From Fontisubflavum oceani (GTDB lineage Bacteria > Pseudomonadota > Alphaproteobacteria > Rhodobacterales > Rhodobacteraceae): DNA of 64,000 nucleotides. The notes under the pieces were generated by a model. That model saw only the letters and a list, made by a program, of their open reading frames with translations, made no database searches and was not told the origin of the DNA. The stretch covers positions 868,001-932,000 of the forward strand of contig NZ_CP129111.1 of assembly GCF_030407165.1 (NCBI RefSeq), in the 5' to 3' direction. Position numbers and translations under genes: made by a program. Positions 62,078 through 64,000 of this stretch are shown piece by piece (the stretch's first letter is position 1; each line of letters begins with the position of its first letter).

Positions 62078-63025
62078 TTAGCCTGGCGTGATCCCTGCAA
62101 GGCCGCTCACCCAAGCAATGACAACCGACACCGTCACGATGCTAAGGGCCGTTGAAATCAGGATTGAGGCCGAGACGCGATGCGGGGCAACGCCGTAATG
62201 CTGGGCCAGGATATAGACATTGCCTGCGACGGGCAGCGACGCGGCAGCGATCATAACCGCAGCATCAAAGATCGGCACCGGGAACAGGACCAATGCCGCG
62301 AGGGCCACGGCGGCCGGGTGTAAGACCAGTTTGCAGAAGGTGAGCCAGCCCGCGACAGTGAGCCGTTCGGCGGATTTGCCTGCCAGCGAGGCCCCAATGG
62401 CAAAGAGGGCGCCAGGCGTGGCGGCGGCGCCAAGAATGGCCAGGAACTCATTGGCCACCTCGGGGATCGGCAAGGCGAAGGCGGACCAGAGCAAGCCGAG
62501 GGTCATCGACACGATCATCGGATTCTTGAGCAAGCCGATGCCGACGGTCTTCAAGATACCAAGCGACATACGGCCATCGCGGCTGCCGGTGATCAGGATC
62601 ACGATAAGGCTCGAGAAAACGACCAGATCGAGCGCCAGCACCATCAAAACAGGCCCCGCCGCGGCCTCGCCCAAGAGAACGATCAACATCGGCACGCCGA
62701 GAAAGCCGGTATTGCCGATCACCGCGCATTGCGCCTCGACCGCCGCCTCCTCGATGCCACGCCTTCGGAAAAGCGCGACGGCGGTGGCGATCAGATAAAC
62801 GGTGAAACAGCCCCAGAGATAGGCGGCGACAAACCACCAGTCGAAGATCTCGGCGAGGGACAGATTCGCCGAAAACCGGAACAGCATTGCGGAAAGCGCG
62901 AAGTAGAAGACGAATTTGGTGAGATAGGCAGTCGCTTCGGGGGTGAAAAACCCGGTGCGCCCGGCCTGGAACCCCAATCCGATCAGCGCGAAAAACGGCA
63001 GAGTCTTGAGGAAAATCTCGACCAT
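62078..63025 (-). CDS. AEC family transporter (auxin-efflux-carrier fold)
   Basis: Ten-helix secondary transporter in two inverted halves: LPFFALIGLGFQAGRTGFF at the N-terminus; cross-over residues CAVIGNTGFLGVPMLIVLLG (about 96-115), and LPVAGNVYILAQHYGVA near the C-terminus. 315 aa. Bacterial AEC members export malonate, malate or amino-acid-like compounds; substrate unknown. Lies 66 bases upstream of fghA on the same strand. Confidence 0.88.
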   Translation of the reverse strand: MVEIFLKTLPFFALIGLGFQAGRTGFFTPEATAYLTKFVFYFALSAMLFRFSANLSLAEIFDWWFVAAYLWGCFTVYLIATAVALFRRRGIEEAAVEAQCAVIGNTGFLGVPMLIVLLGEAAAGPVLMVLALDLVVFSSLIVILITGSRDGRMSLGILKTVGIGLLKNPMIVSMTLGLLWSAFALPIPEVANEFLAILGAAATPGALFAIGASLAGKSAERLTVAGWLTFCKLVLHPAAVALAALVLFPVPIFDAAVMIAAASLPVAGNVYILAQHYGVAPHRVSASILISTALSIVTVSVVIAWVSGLAGITPG

Positions 63026-63106
63026 ATCTGCGGGCTAGTCGATTGCGTGCAAACTGTCCAGCGAACCGCTGTCGCAACGGAAAGGAAGGCCCGCCGCGGC
63101 TGTCTC

Positions 63107-63134
63107 TTGAAATTCGGACTGAACAGTTTAGTTT
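63107..63134 (+). promoter_or_regulatory. predicted promoter of the candidate structured RNA
   Basis: TTGAAA (63107-63112) and TAGTTT (63129-63134), 16 bases apart. The -10 is weak. The operator-like site 63118-63132 covers the spacer end and -10, a position suited to repression. Confidence 0.35.
63118..63132. promoter_or_regulatory. TetR operator candidate, site 1
   Basis: ACTGAACAGTTTAGT: arms ACTGAAC and GTTTAGT around a central A match as inverted repeats at six of seven positions. It matches 11 of 15 bases of site 2 in front of tetR. A compact palindrome of this kind is usual for TetR regulators. Confidence 0.5.
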
Positions 63135-63136
63135 TA

Positions 63137-63335
63137 GCATGTATCGCTGGGAGAGCCTCGTTCCCCCAGACGCAATGCTCGGCTCTAAACCGCGATACAG
63201 AGCCGGTATCGCTCAAGACTCCCATGAGAGCGATACCGCCGCCCGGACTGTACCCGCCGGGCGAAGGCGGCTGACACCTCTCCCTGTCGGTCCGAGGCGG
63301 AGGTGCCGTATTTCGGTGCCTCCGCCTTTGTTTTC
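63137..63335 (+). ncRNA. candidate structured non-coding RNA or leader
   Basis: Consecutive stems: CTGGG/CCCAG (63147-63151 with 63165-63169) inside GCAT/ATGC; CGGCTCT/AGAGCCG (63180-63186, 63199-63205); an 11-pair perfect stem CGGTATCGCTC/GAGCGATACCG (63204-63214, 63228-63238); CGCCCGG/CCGGGCG (63240-63246, 63257-63263); then the terminator. GTATCGC (63141-63147) can pair with GCGATAC in the second hairpin's loop (63192-63198), a possible pseudoknot. No credible ORF. Not matched to 6S, SRP, tmRNA or RNase P. Confidence 0.5.
63295..63335 (+). terminator. strong intrinsic terminator upstream of tetR
   Basis: AGGCGGAGGTGCCG (63295-63308) and CGGTGCCTCCGCCT (63314-63327) form a 14-pair stem with two G-U pairs, loop TATTT, followed by TTGTTTTC. 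Plus-oriented, with no protein gene upstream on that strand, so it must end a non-coding transcript or an attenuated leader. Confidence 0.85.
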
Positions 63336-63358
63336 TGGGCTCCGCGACAACGGCGCTC

Positions 63359-63388
63359 TTGATTGAACTAAACAGAACAGTCTACACT
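63359..63388 (+). promoter_or_regulatory. predicted tetR promoter with operator site 2 in the spacer
   Basis: TTGATT (63359-63364) and TACACT (63383-63388) are 18 bases apart. ACTAAACAGAACAGT (63367-63381), the second 15-mer, fills the spacer. This suggests autorepression. The ATG at 63412 follows 23 bases later. Confidence 0.5.
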
Positions 63389-63411
63389 TTCACTTGGTGG
63401 ACGGAGCTATC

Positions 63412-64000
63412 ATGAACGCAGAACCCCAGATTAAGAAGGGTCGCAAATATGATCAGGTCATAGCAGGTGCCCGCGAGGTCTTCATGCGTGAGGGCTTTGA
63501 AGGGGCAAGTGTTGATGTGATCGCGCGCGATTCCGGCGTCTCGAAGGCGACGCTCTACAGCTATTTCCCGGACAAACAGCATCTGTTCCTCGCCGTCTTG
63601 CGGATGGAATGCGATATCCAGGAACGCGCTTCGATGGATATCGAGTTCGAACAGAAATCCGTCGCGGACGGGTTGTATCATATCGCCTCGCATATGCTGG
63701 CGTTTCTGCTGTCCGATGCCGGGTTGGCGATTTTCCGGGTCTGCGTTGCCGAAGCGCAGCGGTTCCCGAACTGGGCTGCGCATTTTACGAAACTGGGCCG
63801 AAAACGGCGATGGCGCAGCTTGCAAGCTATCTTGAAAGCCCAAAAGCGCAGGCTGAACTGGATATCGACGACACGCGGAAGGCTGCCGATCTATTCATGC
63901 AGCTTTTGCGCGGTGACCTGATGCTGCGGCGGCTTATGGGGGTTGCCCAGGTGCCCGACGAAGCCGAAATACATCAGGCCGCAACAGACGCAGTACAGAA
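63412..64000 (+). pseudogene. TetR/AcrR-family regulator, frameshifted and cut by window end
   Basis: N-terminal helix-turn-helix (about 8-60): YDQVIAGAREVFMREGFEGA, VIARDSGVSKATLYSYFPDK. The open frame stays correct to about residue 118 (AEAQRF) and then runs off to a stop at 63921. One missing base in the C run 63765-63767 restores GPKTAMAQLASYLESPKAQA, DIDDTRKAADLFMQLLRGD and more to the window end, as in AefR-like TetR proteins. ATG 63412 with GGAG eight bases upstream is preferred over a GTG at 63394. Confidence 0.8.

Larger units (their letters stand above)
63026..63411. other. 386-base intergenic region with promoter, hairpins and terminator
   Basis: Between the AEC gene (minus) and tetR (plus). 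From about 63107 it carries, in plus orientation, a promoter-like element, an operator-like 15-mer, four hairpins, a strong terminator, then the tetR promoter and a second copy of the 15-mer. The first 80 bases hold nothing I recognise. The parts are listed separately. Confidence 0.6.

Noticed and set aside
63137..63335. Possible 6S, SRP, tmRNA or RNase P RNA
   Set aside because: No GGAAGCAGCC-type SRP loop, no tmRNA tRNA-like ends, no RNase P GAGGAAAGTCC core and no single long hairpin with central bubble, so I left it unnamed.

Overview
The window is GC-rich, densely packed alphaproteobacterial chromosome, almost certainly from the family Rhodobacteraceae (Roseobacter/Rhodobacter group). 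The main support is the run ilvE - petP - petR - histone-deacetylase-like - xseB - ispA - dxs, together with DUF2794 and DUF6478 proteins, many 4-bp ATGA start/stop overlaps and frequent GTG starts. I see no rRNA, tRNA, insertion sequence, prophage or CRISPR array.

Layout. 1-9.7 kb: end of a carbonic anhydrase, an M17 aminopeptidase with an NlpC/P60 peptidase, DUF2794, ilvE, the PetP/PetR regulators and the isoprenoid-precursor genes ispA and dxs. 9.7-23.3 kb: an accessory catabolic island. A hydantoinase-like amidohydrolase diverges from a GntR/FadR-type regulator, and a long forward operon follows: VOC protein, oligopeptide-type ABC importer, a second binding protein without signal peptide, an Atz/Trz-type amidohydrolase, a hydantoin/Asp-Glu racemase, a DHDPS-type aldolase and an atypical SDR. 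23.3-32.9 kb: reverse-strand housekeeping genes (ion channel, RNA methyltransferase, two ABC half-exporters, LysE exporter, CCA-adding enzyme, CoA pyrophosphatase, Hsp33). 33.0-42.5 kb: surface polysaccharide precursors (rfbCBDA for dTDP-rhamnose, a glycosyltransferase, galE, a UDP-glucuronate-4-epimerase-like gene, UDP-glucose dehydrogenase, and arabinose-5-phosphate isomerase for Kdo). 42.6-58.7 kb: ilvA, argG, an SCP2 protein, a FadH-like reductase, ilvD, a CPBP protease, accD-folC, zapE and an MFS transporter. 58.7-64 kb: a reverse operon ending in fghA, an AEC transporter, an unexplained structured non-coding transcript candidate, and a TetR regulator cut by the window end.

The most interesting parts are these. 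(1) The hydantoinase/amidohydrolase/racemase island looks like a self-contained uptake and degradation route for an unknown cyclic amide or ureide. Its GntR operator can be read at both promoters, and two of its enzymes lack the canonical catalytic tyrosine. (2) The 63.1-63.34 kb intergenic region has consecutive perfect hairpins, a possible pseudoknot and a strong intrinsic terminator, with matching 15-bp operator-like sites on both sides.

Caution: five otherwise intact genes (ispA, the DHDPS-like gene, cca, folC, tetR) carry six single-base frameshifts, several in G or C runs. At least ispA, folC and cca are expected to be needed for growth, so base-level sequence errors are more likely than decay.
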